Assembly (NCBI GenBank): GCA_028752905.1
Contig: JAQNBH010000011.1
Location: 5,587,125 to 5,651,124, forward strand
Direction of reading: 5' to 3'
From: Cladorhizidae sp. MBARI D1340-BT2
Taxonomy: Eukaryota > Porifera > Demospongiae > Poecilosclerida > Cladorhizidae
DNA length: 64,000 bases
The position numbers and the translations under genes are program-made. The notes below the pieces were generated by a model. The model worked only from the letters and a program-made list of their open reading frames with translations, did no database searches and had not been told where the DNA came from. Within the stretch, counting starts at the first letter, position 1. The number at the start of each line of letters is the position of its first letter. Shown here piece by piece: positions 48,901 through 58,764 of the stretch.

Positions 48901-50972
48901 ATCCCTGGATGTCCCTAGTTAGGGGTGACTATCCCTGGATGTCCCTAGTTAGGTGGGGCTATCCCTGGATGTCCCTAGTTAGGTGTGATTATCCCTGGAT
49001 TTCCCTAGGTAGGTGTGACTATCCCTGGATGTCCCTAGTTAGGTGTGTCTATTCCTGGATGTCCCTAGTTAGGTGGCACTATCCCTGGATGTCCCTAGTT
49101 AGGTGGGGCTATCCCTGGATGTCCCTAGTTAGGTGGGACTATCCCTGGATGTCCATAGTTAGGTGGAACTATCCCTGGATGTCGTGAGACTATCCCTGGA
49201 TGTCCCTAGGTAGGTGGGACTATCCCTGGATGTCCCTAGTTAGGTGAGACTATTGCTGGATGTCCCTAGTTAGGTGTGACTATCCCTGGATGTCCCTAGT
49301 TAGGTGGGACTATCCCTGGATGTCCCTAGTTAGGTGGGACTATCCCTGGATGTCCCTAGTTAGGTGTGACTATCCCTGGATGTCCCTAGTTATGTGGGGC
49401 TATCCCTGGATGTCCCTAGTTAGGTGTGACTATCCCTGGATGTCCCTAGTTAGGTGGGACTATCCCTGGATGTTCTTAGTTAGGTGTGATTATCCCTGGA
49501 TGTCCCAAGTTAGGTGGGGCTATCCCTGGATGTCCCTAGTTAGGTGGGACTATCGCTGGTGTCCCTAGTTAGGTGTGACTATCCCTGGATGTCCCTAGTT
49601 AGGTGTGACTATCCCTGGATGTCCCTAGTTAGGTGGGGCTATCCCTGGATGTCCCTAGTTAGGTGTGACTATCCCTGGATGTCCCTAGTTAGGTGGGACT
49701 ATCCCTTGATTTCCCTAGTTAGGTGGGGCTATCCCTGGATGTCCCTAGTTAGGTGGGACTATCCCTAGATGTCCCTAGTTTGGTGGGGCTATCCCTGGCT
49801 GTCCCTAGTTAGGTGTGACTATACCTGGATGTCCCTAGTTAGGTGGGACTATCCCTGGATGTCCCTAGTTAGGTGGGGCTATCCCTGGATGTCCCTAGTT
49901 AGGTGTGACTATCCCTGGATGCCCTAGTTAGGTGGGACTATCCCTGGATGTCCCTAGTTAAGTGGGGCTATCCCTGGATGTCCCTAGTTAGGTGGTCTAT
50001 CCCTGGATGTCCCTAGTTAGGTGGGGTTCTCCCCTAGTTCCCTGGATGTCCTGTGACTATCCCTGGATGTCCCTAGCGAGGTGGGACTATCCCTGGATGT
50101 CCCTAGTTAGGTGAGACTATCCCTGGATGTCCCTAGTTAGGTGGGACTATCCCTGGTTGCCCCTAGTTAGGTGTGACTATCCCTGGATGTCCCTAGTGAG
50201 GTGGAACTATCCCTAGTTAGGTGGGACTATCCCTGGATGTCCCTAGTTAGGTGGGACTATCCCTGGATGACCCTAGTTAGGTGGGACTATCCCTGGATGT
50301 CCCTAGTTAGGTGGGGCTATCCCTGGATGTCCCGTGACTATCCCTGGATGTCTCTAGTTAGGTGGGGCTATCCCTGGATGTCCCTAGTTAGGGGTGACTA
50401 TCCCTGGATGTCCCTAGTTAGGTGGGTTTATCCCTGGATGTCCCTAGTTAGGTGTGATTATCCCTGGATTTCCCTAGGTAGGTGTGACTATCCCTGGATG
50501 TCCCTAGTTAGGTGTGTCTATTCCTGGATGTCCCTAGTTAGGTGGCACTATCCCTGGATGTCCCTAGTTAGGTGGGGCTATCCCTGGATGTCCCTAGTTA
50601 GGTGGGACTATCCCTGGATGTCCCTAGTTAGGTGGAACTATCCCTGGATGTCGTGAGACTATCCCTGGATGTCCCTAGGTAGGTGGGACTATCCCTGGAT
50701 GTCCCTAGTTAGGTGAGACTATTGCTGGATGTCCCTAGTTAGGTGTGACTATCCCTGGATGTCCCTAGTTAGGTGGGACTATCCCTGGATGTCCCTAGTT
50801 AGGTGGGGCTATCCCTGGATGTCCCTAGTTAGGTGTGACTATCCCTGGATGTCCCTAGTTAGGTGTGACTATCCCTGGTTAGGTGGGACTATCCCTGGAT
50901 GTCCCTAGTTAGGTGTGACTATCCCTGGATGTCCCTAGTTAGGTGGAACTATCCCTGGATGTCCATAGTGAT
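39945..50972. repeat. 11-kb satellite-like array of a 30-bp unit
   Basis: About 365 copies of a 30-bp unit, GGATGTCCCTAGTTAGGTGG plus GACTATCCCT, in one orientation. Sub-variants differ at a few sites (gtgggac, gtgtgac, gtggcac, gttggac, gtggggc). One plus frame is stop-free, so frames of up to 273 residues repeat WMSLVRWDYP; other frames stop at TAG. Order of variants is itself repeated: segments recur at offsets of about 1349 bp (40555 to 41904), 2051 bp (43862 to 45913, dropping to 2021 after a one-unit loss) and 1469 bp (48075 to 49544; 48732 to 50201). It lies within the intron between the Sushi exon and the exon at 58594. Confidence 0.97.
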
Positions 50973-50989
50973 CGACCTTACAAGTAGCA

Positions 50990-51180
50990 CAGGTCCTGGA
51001 ATCAGTACTAGGGCTGGTGTATTCTATAGAGCAAGTCTTATAGACTATGGCCAGGGGTGTTCTAGAGAGTGTGTCTTATAAACTAGAGCCAGGGGTGTTC
51101 TAGAGGGTGTGTCTTATAGTCTAGGACTAGGTGTGTCTTAGAGGTGAGTCTTATAGATTGGGGCTAGGTGTTCTACCGCT
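50990..51180. repeat. Degenerate copies of a GGTGTTCTAGAG-type repeat
   Basis: Three or four diverged copies of a segment around AGGGGTGTTCTAGAGAGTGT and GTCTTATA. The core resembles the 40-bp unit at 52.4-58.1 kb, so both may derive from one older array. Confidence 0.65.
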
Positions 51181-51655
51181 GCTGTATAGTGGACAATTTC
51201 TGTAGAGTAATATTTTCATGGATTATTTGGTTAAAACAAAACCATGAATTCTTTAAGCATGGATTTCTGTAGTACTGTATTGTGAGCCAAATCCTTTAGT
51301 CAGTTGGTAGTCTAGTTCACGAGACTATCTGTAGAATAACTGCATTTATTGAGAACCATGCCCGCATAGGAACACACCCCTCAGCGAGGCTGTAGGGAGA
51401 TCCTTGAATTGTGCTGGACTGTTAGCTAGCTAGCATTTGCTTTCACCATAGCCTTGTCCTGTTAGGCTAAGAGAGAGCCCTGCCATCTAGCACCTGAGTG
51501 GATCACTCCACCTCGTTGTAAAGATGGAGAACAAACTGGATATATCTTCCTGGAGCCTGGAGCGAGAACAACTATATATACATCCAGACTTCAGAGCTCC
51601 ACTACAGCAAAAATATCATGCTGATTGTCAGTCTCACTTGAGCACTGCGATTACA
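51181..51655. other. Short single-copy intron segment, no exon recognised
   Basis: No domain or repeat was recognised between the degenerate repeats and the inverted-repeat element. Confidence 0.5.
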
Positions 51656-51659
51656 CTCA

Positions 51660-52176
51660 CTTAAAGGCGGGGTCACAATGTGACGCTCGCCCATCGTTAC
51701 GTATCGTCCTATCGTATCGTATCATTCTATCGTATCGTATTGTTTCTGGTTCACAATATAGCGTTCGATTGGCGAGTTTTGCTGGTTTTGACAAGGTGTT
51801 CACGTGATAGTAGTTGTTGACCGATCGCGAGGACGCTATGGACGGCAGTTCTTCCTCTTCTAGTTCATCTAGTAGTTCCAGCTGTGATAGTTCTTCTAGT
51901 TCATCTAGTAGCTCTTGCTGTGATAGTTCTTCTTCTAGTAGCGAAGACGGAAGGTACAAAGTCCTTCACGTGACCTTCCACTTGCCAGCATTCTGATTGG
52001 TCGGATGCTCAACACTCGATGCTAGAATGGAACCAGATCCTATTCCATCGTTGCTTATCGTAACGTCCTATCGTATCGTGTCATGACGTTACTGGTTCAC
52101 AATACGACGATACATTACGATAGGACGATACGATACATAACGATGGCTGAGCATCAAAGTGAATCCGCCTTAAGGC
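51660..52176. mobile_element. Inverted-repeat DNA element with TTAA at both ends
   Basis: The left end (TTAAAGGCGGGGTCACAATG) and the inverse of the right end (TTAAGGCGGATTCACTTTG) match, and similarity continues through GCTC.CCATCGTTA.GTATCG and the TATCGTCCTATCG blocks. Both ends carry TTAA, a target site used by piggyBac and Kolobok families; a Harbinger-like origin (TTA) is the alternative. The middle (51837-51950) has a Ser-codon-rich stretch that is also open on the minus strand as LDELEE-type repeats, perhaps a relic of a transposase first exon. Family assignment is not secure. Confidence 0.6.
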
Positions 52177-52389
52177 ACATCCTTTACAGGTGTAGTTGCC
52201 ACAGACTACAGCCTCTACTTGGAAAGAATTCACCATTGCTGGTTTTATCTCAGCCCAAATTGCAGTTATATATTAAAATGAGCATGCCTAATTTGAAAGT
52301 TCATTTAAAACCACAAATTTATTTGATTATTGAGATCCACTAAAAGATTTATCCACGTAAATTACTTGATATACAGTACATGTACATGC

Positions 52390-53128
52390 CTATAGGGCTG
52401 GTTGGGTTCTAGAGACAAGTAGGCTGAGGGACTAGGGCTGGGTGTGTTCTAGAGACATGTAGGCTGAGGGACTAGGGCTGGGGGTGTTCTAGAGACATGT
52501 AGGCTGAGGGACTAGGGCTGGGTGTGTTCTAGAACCATGTAGGCTGAGGGACTAGGGCTAGGTGTGTTCTAGAGACATGTAGGCTGAGGGACTAGGGCTG
52601 GGGGTGTTCTAGAGAAATGTATGCTGAGGGACTAGGGCTGGGTGTGTTCTAGAGACATGTAGGCTGAGGGACTAAGGCTGGGTGTGTTCTAGAGACATGT
52701 AGGCTGAGGGACTAGGGCTGGGTGTGTTCTGGAGACATGTAGGCTGAGGAACTAGGGCTGGGTGTGTTCTAGAGACATGTAGGCTGAGGGACTAGGGCTG
52801 GGTGTGTTCTAGAGACATGTAGACTGAGGGACAAGGGCTGGTTGTGTTCTAGAGACATGTAGGCTGAGGGACTAGGGCTGGGTGTGTTCTAGAGCCTTGT
52901 AGGCTGAGGAACTAGGGCTGGGTGTGTTCTAGAGACATGTAGGCTGAGGGACTAGGGCTGGGTGTGTTCTAGAGACATGTAGGCTGAGGAACTAGGGCTG
53001 GGTGTGTTCTAGAGACATGTAGACTGAGAGACTAGGGCTGGGTGGGTTATAGAGACATGTAGGCTGAGGAACTAGGTCTGGGGGTGTTCTAAAGCCATGT
53101 AGGCTGAGCGACTAGGGCTGGGTGTGTT
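52390..53128. repeat. 40-bp minisatellite, left block
   Basis: About 18 copies of AGGGACTAGGGCTGGGTGTG plus TTCTAGAGACATGTAGGCTG. The array stops abruptly inside a unit at GGTGTGTT (53121-53128), where the LTR retrotransposon begins, and resumes with TGTTCTAGAG at 57434. Confidence 0.95.
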
Positions 53129-53279
53129 TGTAAGAACGTAATTACAACGAACAATTGTAGATGGAACAGCAACCAATGACTGAAGTAACACGAGGTTATA
53201 ATTCCAAAATTCAATCAAACGTTGTATGGTAAAGGATCAACATTACATTATGGTAAAGGGTAAATAGTCAATCGCTACA
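53129..53279 (-). repeat. 3' LTR (151 bp)
   Basis: Matches the 57283-57433 copy. On the coding strand it is preceded by a purine-rich stretch (GGAAGGGGAGTAA), the likely polypurine tract. Differences from the other LTR: plus-strand offsets near 53141, 53157, 53163, 53164 and 53262. Confidence 0.96.
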
Positions 53280-53310
53280 TTACTCCCCTTCCAGTGAAAA
53301 CATGGAACGA

Positions 53311-54670
53311 TTAAGGAATATAGTCACATAGTCGCTTGGGCCGCCGCACTTGTCTACCAGCACGAGTGGAGTGCTGAGGACTGGGTAGCATACACGGGGT
53401 GGAGACTATGGGAATATCAGTTGAAGACGTTGCTGGCTTATCAACTTGGGTGGTAACGATACAATCCATGGCAGCAGGCTTCAGGCAGTCCAATGAGATG
53501 GTCTGGTTCTGGCCCTTGATACGGATGACCCAAGATTTGCCCTGACGTTGTAAGACTTCGAAGGGGCCGTTATATGGCTGCTGCAAAGGTTTGCGGACTG
53601 TGTTATATTGGACAAAAACATGGGTGCAGAATGAAAGAGCACTATCTATGTGTACCGGCCTTTGCCTTGGGGAATGTGTTGGTGGGGGTCGGAGAGATTG
53701 CATGACCTTTTTGAGCCTGTCGACGTATCCCATTGGGTCAAAAGAGGTCTGGGTGATTGAAGTGTCGAAAAATTCACCATGTAAACGTAGTGTGGTGCAT
53801 TATACCAATTCAGCAGTGAAACAGCGTAGGTCATCATTGAGGGTAGTCCAAATACCTAATAAAGTTAGTGGGAAGGGAACTAACCCAATTGATGGGTGTC
53901 GGTTGGCATTTAAGGGAAGCTTTGAGCTGTCGATGAAAACGCTCGATTAATCTATTAGAGATAGGATGGTATGCTGTGGTGCGAATACACTTTGTTCCCA
54001 ACAAATGCATTAGGTGGTCCCAGAGTGCTGATTCAAACTGAGCTCCACGATCTGTCGTGACTGTGGAGGGGACACCGAATCGTGCAACCCATATGGTGAC
54101 AAAAGCTTCGGCAACCGTCTCTGCAGTGATGTCGGGGATCAGGACAGCTTCGGGCCAACGAGTGAAATGGTCAATGCATGTTAACACATATGAGAAACCT
54201 TTACAAGGTGGTAAAGGCCCGACAAGATCAAGGTGGATGCGATCGAAGCGAGCATCCGGTGTTGGAAATGGGAGAAGTGGGGACACGGTATGCCTCTGTA
54301 CCTTAGAGCGCTGGCACTGTAGGCAACATCTAGTCCAGTTGCAGACATCAGTGTTAATGCCTGGCCAGACATAGCGTGTAGTAAGGAGCTTTTGTGTTGC
54401 TCGGATTCCAGGATGAGATAAACCGTGAAGGGCATCGAATATAGTGCGCCTGAAACCTTGGGGCACAAAAGGGCGTGGTGTACCAGTAGACATGTCGCAA
54501 AGCAGGGTGATGTCTGCAGTGGGCAATGGAAGTTTCTGAAAGATCAGTGAGGTAGTTCCAGACTGAAGATCGATAAGTTCTGTGTCTCCCTTCTGGGCAT
54601 GTGCCAAGGCTTGGAAATCGATGGGTGAGGGGGAATGAGTGTTGAGTGTGTTGATGGTAATCCGGGACAA
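53311..54670 (-). pseudogene. Integrase of the Ty3/gypsy element
   Basis: The zinc domain has ALHGLSHPGIRATQKLL...CCLQCQRSK. The core has FDRIHLDLVGPLPPCKGF, VPSTVTTDRGAQFESALW and TAYHPISNRLIERFHRQL, giving D, D and E (ISNRLIERFH replaces the usual SNGMVERFH). Frameshifts near 53870 and 53840-53740 break the region after LKASLKCQPTPINWVSS; pieces continue as DDLRCFTAELVYN-like sequence and then MGYVDRLKKVMQSLRPPP. The C-terminus (53560-53311) has QQPYNGPFEVLQRQGKSWVI and RRPKRLCDYIP. Integrase joins LTR ends to target DNA, which here left a 4-bp duplication. Confidence 0.92.
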
Positions 54671-54724
54671 AGCATCAGCTGCGAGGTTGTCTTGACCTTT
54701 AACGAAACGAATATCTGAAGTAAA

Positions 54725-55408
54725 TTAGGAGATGAAATCGAGGTGACGAATCTGCCTCGGTAAATATTGATCGGCTCGAATGCCCAAAGCATAAGTGAGT
54801 GGCTTGTGGTCAGTGCGGATGTGGAAAACACGTCCTTCGATGAAATGCCGGAAGTGTTTGATAGCCAGGTAGACCGCCAAGAGCTCCCTGTCGAACGTAC
54901 TATAGCGTGTCTCTGACTGCTTCAACTTTTTAGAAAAGTAGGAAATGGGGGACCAAACTCCTGAAATGCACTGTTAAAGGAGAGCGCCGACAGCTGTATC
55001 TGACGCATCCGTAAGAATACATGTGGAAGCAGACGGCTTGGGGTGATTTAGGAGAGTGACGCATGCAAGAGACTCCTTTATCTTTGCGAAAGATGCCATT
55101 GCATCGTCCGTCCAGGTCAGGTGCTGGGAGCGGTGTTGAGGGAGGGACAACATGGCATTTAACGGCTGAAGAATCTGTGCACACTGGGGTACAAAACGAT
55201 GGTAAAAATTAATAAGGCCCAAAAATGCACGCAACTGACGCACCGAAGTAGGTCATGGGAAATGACGAACAACCGCTACTTTGCTATCCAGTGGACGTAT
55301 GCCGTGACTGCAGACATGGTGGCCTAAAAAGTACAGATTGTCGACACCAAATACACACTTGGAAGGGTTGATCAGGATGCCATACTGACTCAGGCGTTCG
55401 AAAACTTG
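54725..55408 (-). pseudogene. RT thumb/connection and RNase H
   Basis: After the stop at 55409 the same frame continues with VFERLSQYGILINPSKCV and FGVDNLYFLGHHV. A TGA at 55253-55255 precedes VRQLRAFLGLINFYHRFV. RNase H starts with CILTDASDTAVGALL, is cut by TAA at 54974-54976, and resumes QCISGVWSPISYFSKKL, TRYSTFDRELLAVYLAIKHF, VFHIRTDHKPLTYAL. A TAA at 54725-54727 precedes FTSDIRFVKGQDNLAADALS. The frame never shifts across this stretch; only single-codon stops occur. Confidence 0.93.
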
Positions 55409-56500
55409 TCACAAGTGCTGTTTGTGCTCCTCTACCGAAGTCCTGGCAATGAGGACGTCATCCACATAAACAAAACAGAAATGTAGACCCCGAAGAACCT
55501 GGTTCATAAAGCGTTGAAATGTTTGACCTGCGTTAAGTAAACTGAAAGGCATACTAACAAATTCAAAAAGACCAAAGGGGGTAATAACAGCTGTTTTGGG
55601 CACATCGCAGGGCTCTACTGGGATCTGGTGATAAGCTCTGACTAGGTCTAATTTTGAGAAAATTTGCGTACCATGTAATGAGGAAGTAAAGTCCTGGATG
55701 TAGGGAACAGGATATCGGTCAGGTAAGGTAATGTTGTTCAAAGCTCGGTAATCTCCACAGGGCCGCCAATCACCAGGGGTTTTCTTCGGCACCATGTGTA
55801 GGGCAGACGACCAGTTACTTGAAGAAGGTTGAATGATTCCCAATTCTAACATGTGTTCAAATTCCTGGCGGGCAATGTGTAGACGCTCTGGTGAAAGGCG
55901 ACGAGCTCGTGCAGAGACATGAGGTCCAGTAGTTGTGATGTGATGTGTGACATTGTGTTTAGGAGGTTGATTGACCGGTTGGGGCGCAGTGAGCATGGGG
56001 AAATCAGAGAGGAGAGCACCAAACTCATTGGCTGGGGCTCGCGGCAAAATGGATGGGCTAGGTGTAGGTGCTGTAGTTGAGATACCCTGTATTCTCAACT
56101 GGGTCTGAGCATCCACTAAGCGAGTGTGTGTCATGTTGACCAAAAGATTAAAGTGACGAAGGAAATCAGCTCCTAGGATGGGTCTCTTAACATCTGCAAG
56201 GATGAAAACCCAACGGAAGGTGCGTCGAAATCCGAGATCGAGGGTGAGTGAGCGGCTGCCGAAAGTGACAATGGGGGTGTTATTGACAGCTTGCAAAGTC
56301 ACATGATCGTGGGGTCATTTCCGTTCCATGCATGATGGTGGAATCATGCTCACCTCTGCGCCCGTATCCACAAAGAAACGGAGGCCACAGGAACGATTAG
56401 TTACATAAAATAGATGCCTTGGGTTTGGGCCAGACACGCTCGTCGCCACTAGCGCCTGGCCTGGTCGTTTAACTCCTGGCGGCAAGGTTGACGGCACTTG
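55409..56500 (-). pseudogene. Protease and reverse transcriptase (N-terminal part)
   Basis: The protease block is GLRFFVDTGAEVSMIPPS (Asp-Thr-Gly triad intact), followed by a TGA stop at 56315-56317 and then by [20 protein letters not shown], the ILGADF flap-end motif. The RT block has [56 protein letters not shown] (catalytic Asp), [18 protein letters not shown] and [11 protein letters not shown] (YxDD box), then a TGA at 55409-55411. Residues of both catalytic sites are present. Protease matures Gag-Pol and RT makes cDNA. Confidence 0.93.
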
Positions 56501-57267
56501 GTAGCAGCATCTCCAAAACGTTGATGGTACCAGCAGAGAGTAGGGTCTTCTCTCTGTGCTTGTCGGCCAGGGCTAGGAGAGCATCGGAAAGCAGACCTGG
56601 GGGAATGCTGTCGAACTTCACGAGAGCTCATGGAGAGGGATTTCACTAGCTCTTGTAATTGGAGCACTTCCGAGCGCAAAGAGTCCACCCCAGGAGGCGA
56701 TGGGGGGGTATGAACTGCTGCTACCGATAATGCTGTGACAGAGGGTGGCGCTACTTCAACAATATGATCGGCCATGTGAGCCAAAGTATCTAGGCTAATA
56801 TCCATACCCACGGGAGCTAGCACCATACGCACACTACTGGGGAGGCGTTGCAGGAAAAGCTCCCGTAAAAAGGAATCATCAGGACGTTCACCCCAGAGTT
56901 GTTGCATGCGACGCAGAAGCTGTGAGGGTTTGCAATCGCCAAGCTCAACTTCATTGAGGAGTTTCTGCAATTTCTGCTGATTTGAACCTGCTGTCCTGGT
57001 GATTAACTCCCTTTTTAGCACGGAATAGGGAGTGTCAGGGGGAGGGGCCAAAACTAAGTCTCGAATTTCAGTGGCAGTTTCAGGTGAAATTGATGCCACA
57101 ATGTAGTCAAACTTAGTCTTTTCAAGCGTAATGCCTCGAGTGGCAAACTGAGCCTCGACCTGCGCGAACCAAAGATCAGGGTCAGCAGGCCAATATGGTG
57201 GCAACTTTAGCGCAATAGCGCTAACTGAGTGCAAAGCACGTCCATGAGGTTCTTCTGTGTCGCTCAT
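56449..57267 (-). CDS. gag of the Ty3/gypsy element
   Basis: The start MSDTEEPHGRALHSVSAI is at 57267, just after the primer binding site, and the frame is open for about 272 codons to 56449. It contains LKLPPYWPADPDLWFAQVEA, FATRGITLEKTKFDYIVAS, LKRELITRTAGSNQQKLQKL and LLRRMQQLWGERPDDSFLRE, the capsid-like core of this gypsy group. A C-terminal region with CWYHQRFGDAATKCRQPC (a short Cys/His motif) follows. Gag forms the particle that packages the element RNA. This is the only apparently intact protein of the element. Protease begins in an overlapping frame (offset by 2), so a ribosomal frameshift near 56450-56500 is likely. Confidence 0.88.
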   Translation of the reverse strand: MSDTEEPHGRALHSVSAIALKLPPYWPADPDLWFAQVEAQFATRGITLEKTKFDYIVASISPETATEIRDLVLAPPPDTPYSVLKRELITRTAGSNQQKLQKLLNEVELGDCKPSQLLRRMQQLWGERPDDSFLRELFLQRLPSSVRMVLAPVGMDISLDTLAHMADHIVEVAPPSVTALSVAAVHTPPSPPGVDSLRSEVLQLQELVKSLSMSSREVRQHSPRSAFRCSPSPGRQAQREDPTLCWYHQRFGDAATKCRQPCRQELNDQARR

Positions 57268-57282
57268 CGTCAGGGTCACCAA

Positions 57283-57433
57283 TGTAAGAACGTACTTACA
57301 ACGAACAATTTTAGACAGAACAGCAACCAATGACTGAAGTAACACGAGGTTATAATTCCAAAATTCAATCAAACGTTGTATGGTAAAGGATCAACATTAC
57401 ATTATGGTAAAGGGTCAATAGTCAATCGCTACA
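57283..57433 (-). repeat. 5' LTR (151 bp)
   Basis: Coding-strand end CTTACA is followed after one or two bases by TGGTGACCCTGACG, the presumed primer binding site, which runs directly into the gag ATG (57267-57265). The matching tRNA is not assigned. Confidence 0.93.
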
Positions 57434-58056
57434 TGTTCTAGAGCCTTGTAGGCTGAGGTACTAGGGCTGGGTGTGTTCTAGAGACATGTAGGCTGTGGGA
57501 CTAGGGCTGGTATGTTCTAGAGGCATGTAGGCTGAGGGACTAGGGCTGGGTGTGTTCTAGAGACATGTATATAGGCTGTGGGACTAGGGCTGGGTGTGTT
57601 CTAGAGCCTTGTAGGCTGATGAACTAGGGCTGGGTGTGTTCTAGAGACATGTAGGCTGAGGGACTATGGCTGGGAGTGTTCTAGAGACATGTAGGCTGAG
57701 GGACTAGGGCTGGGTGTGTTCTAGAGACATGTAGGCTGAGGGACTAGGGCTGGGTGTGTTCTAGAGACATGTAGGCTGAGGGACTAGGGCTGGGTGTGTT
57801 CTAGAAACATGTAGGCTGCGGGACTAGGGCTGGGTGTGTTCTAGAGAGATGTAGGCTGAGGGACTAGGGCTGGGTGTGTTCTAGAGACATGTAGGCTGAG
57901 GGGCTAGGGCTGGGTGTGTTCTAGAGACATGTAGGCTGAGGGGCTAGGGCTGGGGGTGTTCTAGAGACATGTAGGCTAAGGGACTAGGGCTGGGGGTGTT
58001 CTAGAGACATGTAGGCTGAGGGGCTAGGGCTGGGGGTGTTCTAGAGACATGTAGGT
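57434..58056. repeat. 40-bp minisatellite, right block
   Basis: About 15 copies of the same 40-bp unit as 52390-53128, in register after removal of the LTR element. It ends in a G-rich stretch (58062-58080). Confidence 0.95.
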
Positions 58057-58119
58057 ATGTGAGGGGGTGGGGGGGGGGGGATCAGAGCATGTACTGTCTT
58101 CCAAATTATTTAGGGCTGG

Positions 58120-58330
58120 GATAGTGCCTTGGGCTTGGGGTGTTCTAGGGCTAGTGACTTGGGCTTGAGGTGTTCTAGGGCTAGTGCCTTGGGCTTGGGG
58201 TGTTCTTGGGCTACTGACTTAGGTTCTAGGACTAGTGGCTTGTGGTCTTATAAAGCTAGTGGTTGGAGTGTTCTTAAAAGGCTTGTGGCTTTGGCTTGGG
58301 GAGTTCTAGGCCTAGAAGAGATCTAGGGGC
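58120..58330. repeat. Degenerate repeat, CTTGGGGTGTTCTAGGGCTA unit
   Basis: Five or six diverged units of about 30 bp around TTGGGCTTGGGGTGTTCTAG. Shared GGTGTTCTAG suggests common origin with the 40-bp array beside it. Confidence 0.7.
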
Positions 58331-58593
58331 TAGGGCTTGAGATATTTTACAGCTCGAATATTTTAAAGTCAAGTCTTGAAGAGTTCTACGGCTAGTGTAT
58401 TCTAGGGTTAGAAACATCCCAGGATAGTCCCAAGTAACTATCTTGGTGGTCCTAGGATAAGTTATTGCAATAGTAAACTTCTCTTCCCGGTCATCACCTC
58501 CACTCACCCCCCCCCCCCCCCGCTCCCACTCACCCTCCCCCACCATCTCACCATGCCACTCTACCTTACGTACACTCCCTCTTTCTCTTTCAG

Positions 58594-58693
58594 CTCCTCC
58601 TCCTCCGGAAGTGCCAATGTTTGTTGATGGCAGTGTCACCAAGGACTCCTTTACTGTCACCTTTACGCCCTTGGCCACCAAATTTAATATCAG
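58594..58693 (+). CDS. Exon coding the first part of a membrane-proximal FN3-like domain
   Basis: The acceptor CTCTTTCTCTTTCAG opens a phase-1 exon: PPPPEVPMFVDGSVTKDS, FTVTFTPLATKFNI, ending ATC-AG at a donor (CAG/gtacag), phase 2. The next acceptor, 60152/60153, supplies C and continues SHYRILVLRQKKD without a break. PP.VP....S.TV.F.P.......YRILV is the A to C strand order of FN3-like domains, in the style seen just outside the membrane in receptor-type tyrosine phosphatases. The exon is only 100 bp and is intact. It is separated from its partner exon by the 15-bp polypyrimidine array. Confidence 0.82.
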
Positions 58694-58764
58694 GTACAGA
58701 AGTTGCACAAGTTCTTGTCCAAACCATTTCATTCGTTTCCTCGCATCTCCACACTCTCTTCCTT

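Larger units (their letters stand above)
53129..57433 (-). mobile_element. Complete Ty3/gypsy LTR retrotransposon in the 40-bp array
   Basis: This is a 4305-bp element on the minus strand with two 151-bp LTRs (53129-53279 and 57283-57433). LTRs start TGTAGC and end CTTACA on the coding strand. Target duplication is TGTT (53125-53128 and 57434-57437): removing the element and one copy restores a normal array unit. Order is gag, protease, RT, RNase H, integrase, the usual gypsy order. The LTRs differ at 5 of 151 positions by my count, so insertion is neither very recent nor ancient. Five in-frame stops and at least two frameshifts make it non-autonomous. Confidence 0.96.

Noticed and set aside
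39945..50972. Regular 30-bp direct repeats suggest a CRISPR array
   Set aside because: Units are contiguous with no unique spacers, no cas genes are present, and the context is an animal gene intron.
51657..51996. Ser-rich plus frame or Glu/Leu-rich minus frame as a small gene
   Set aside because: It lies within an inverted-repeat element and is low-complexity on both strands; noted only as a possible transposase relic.
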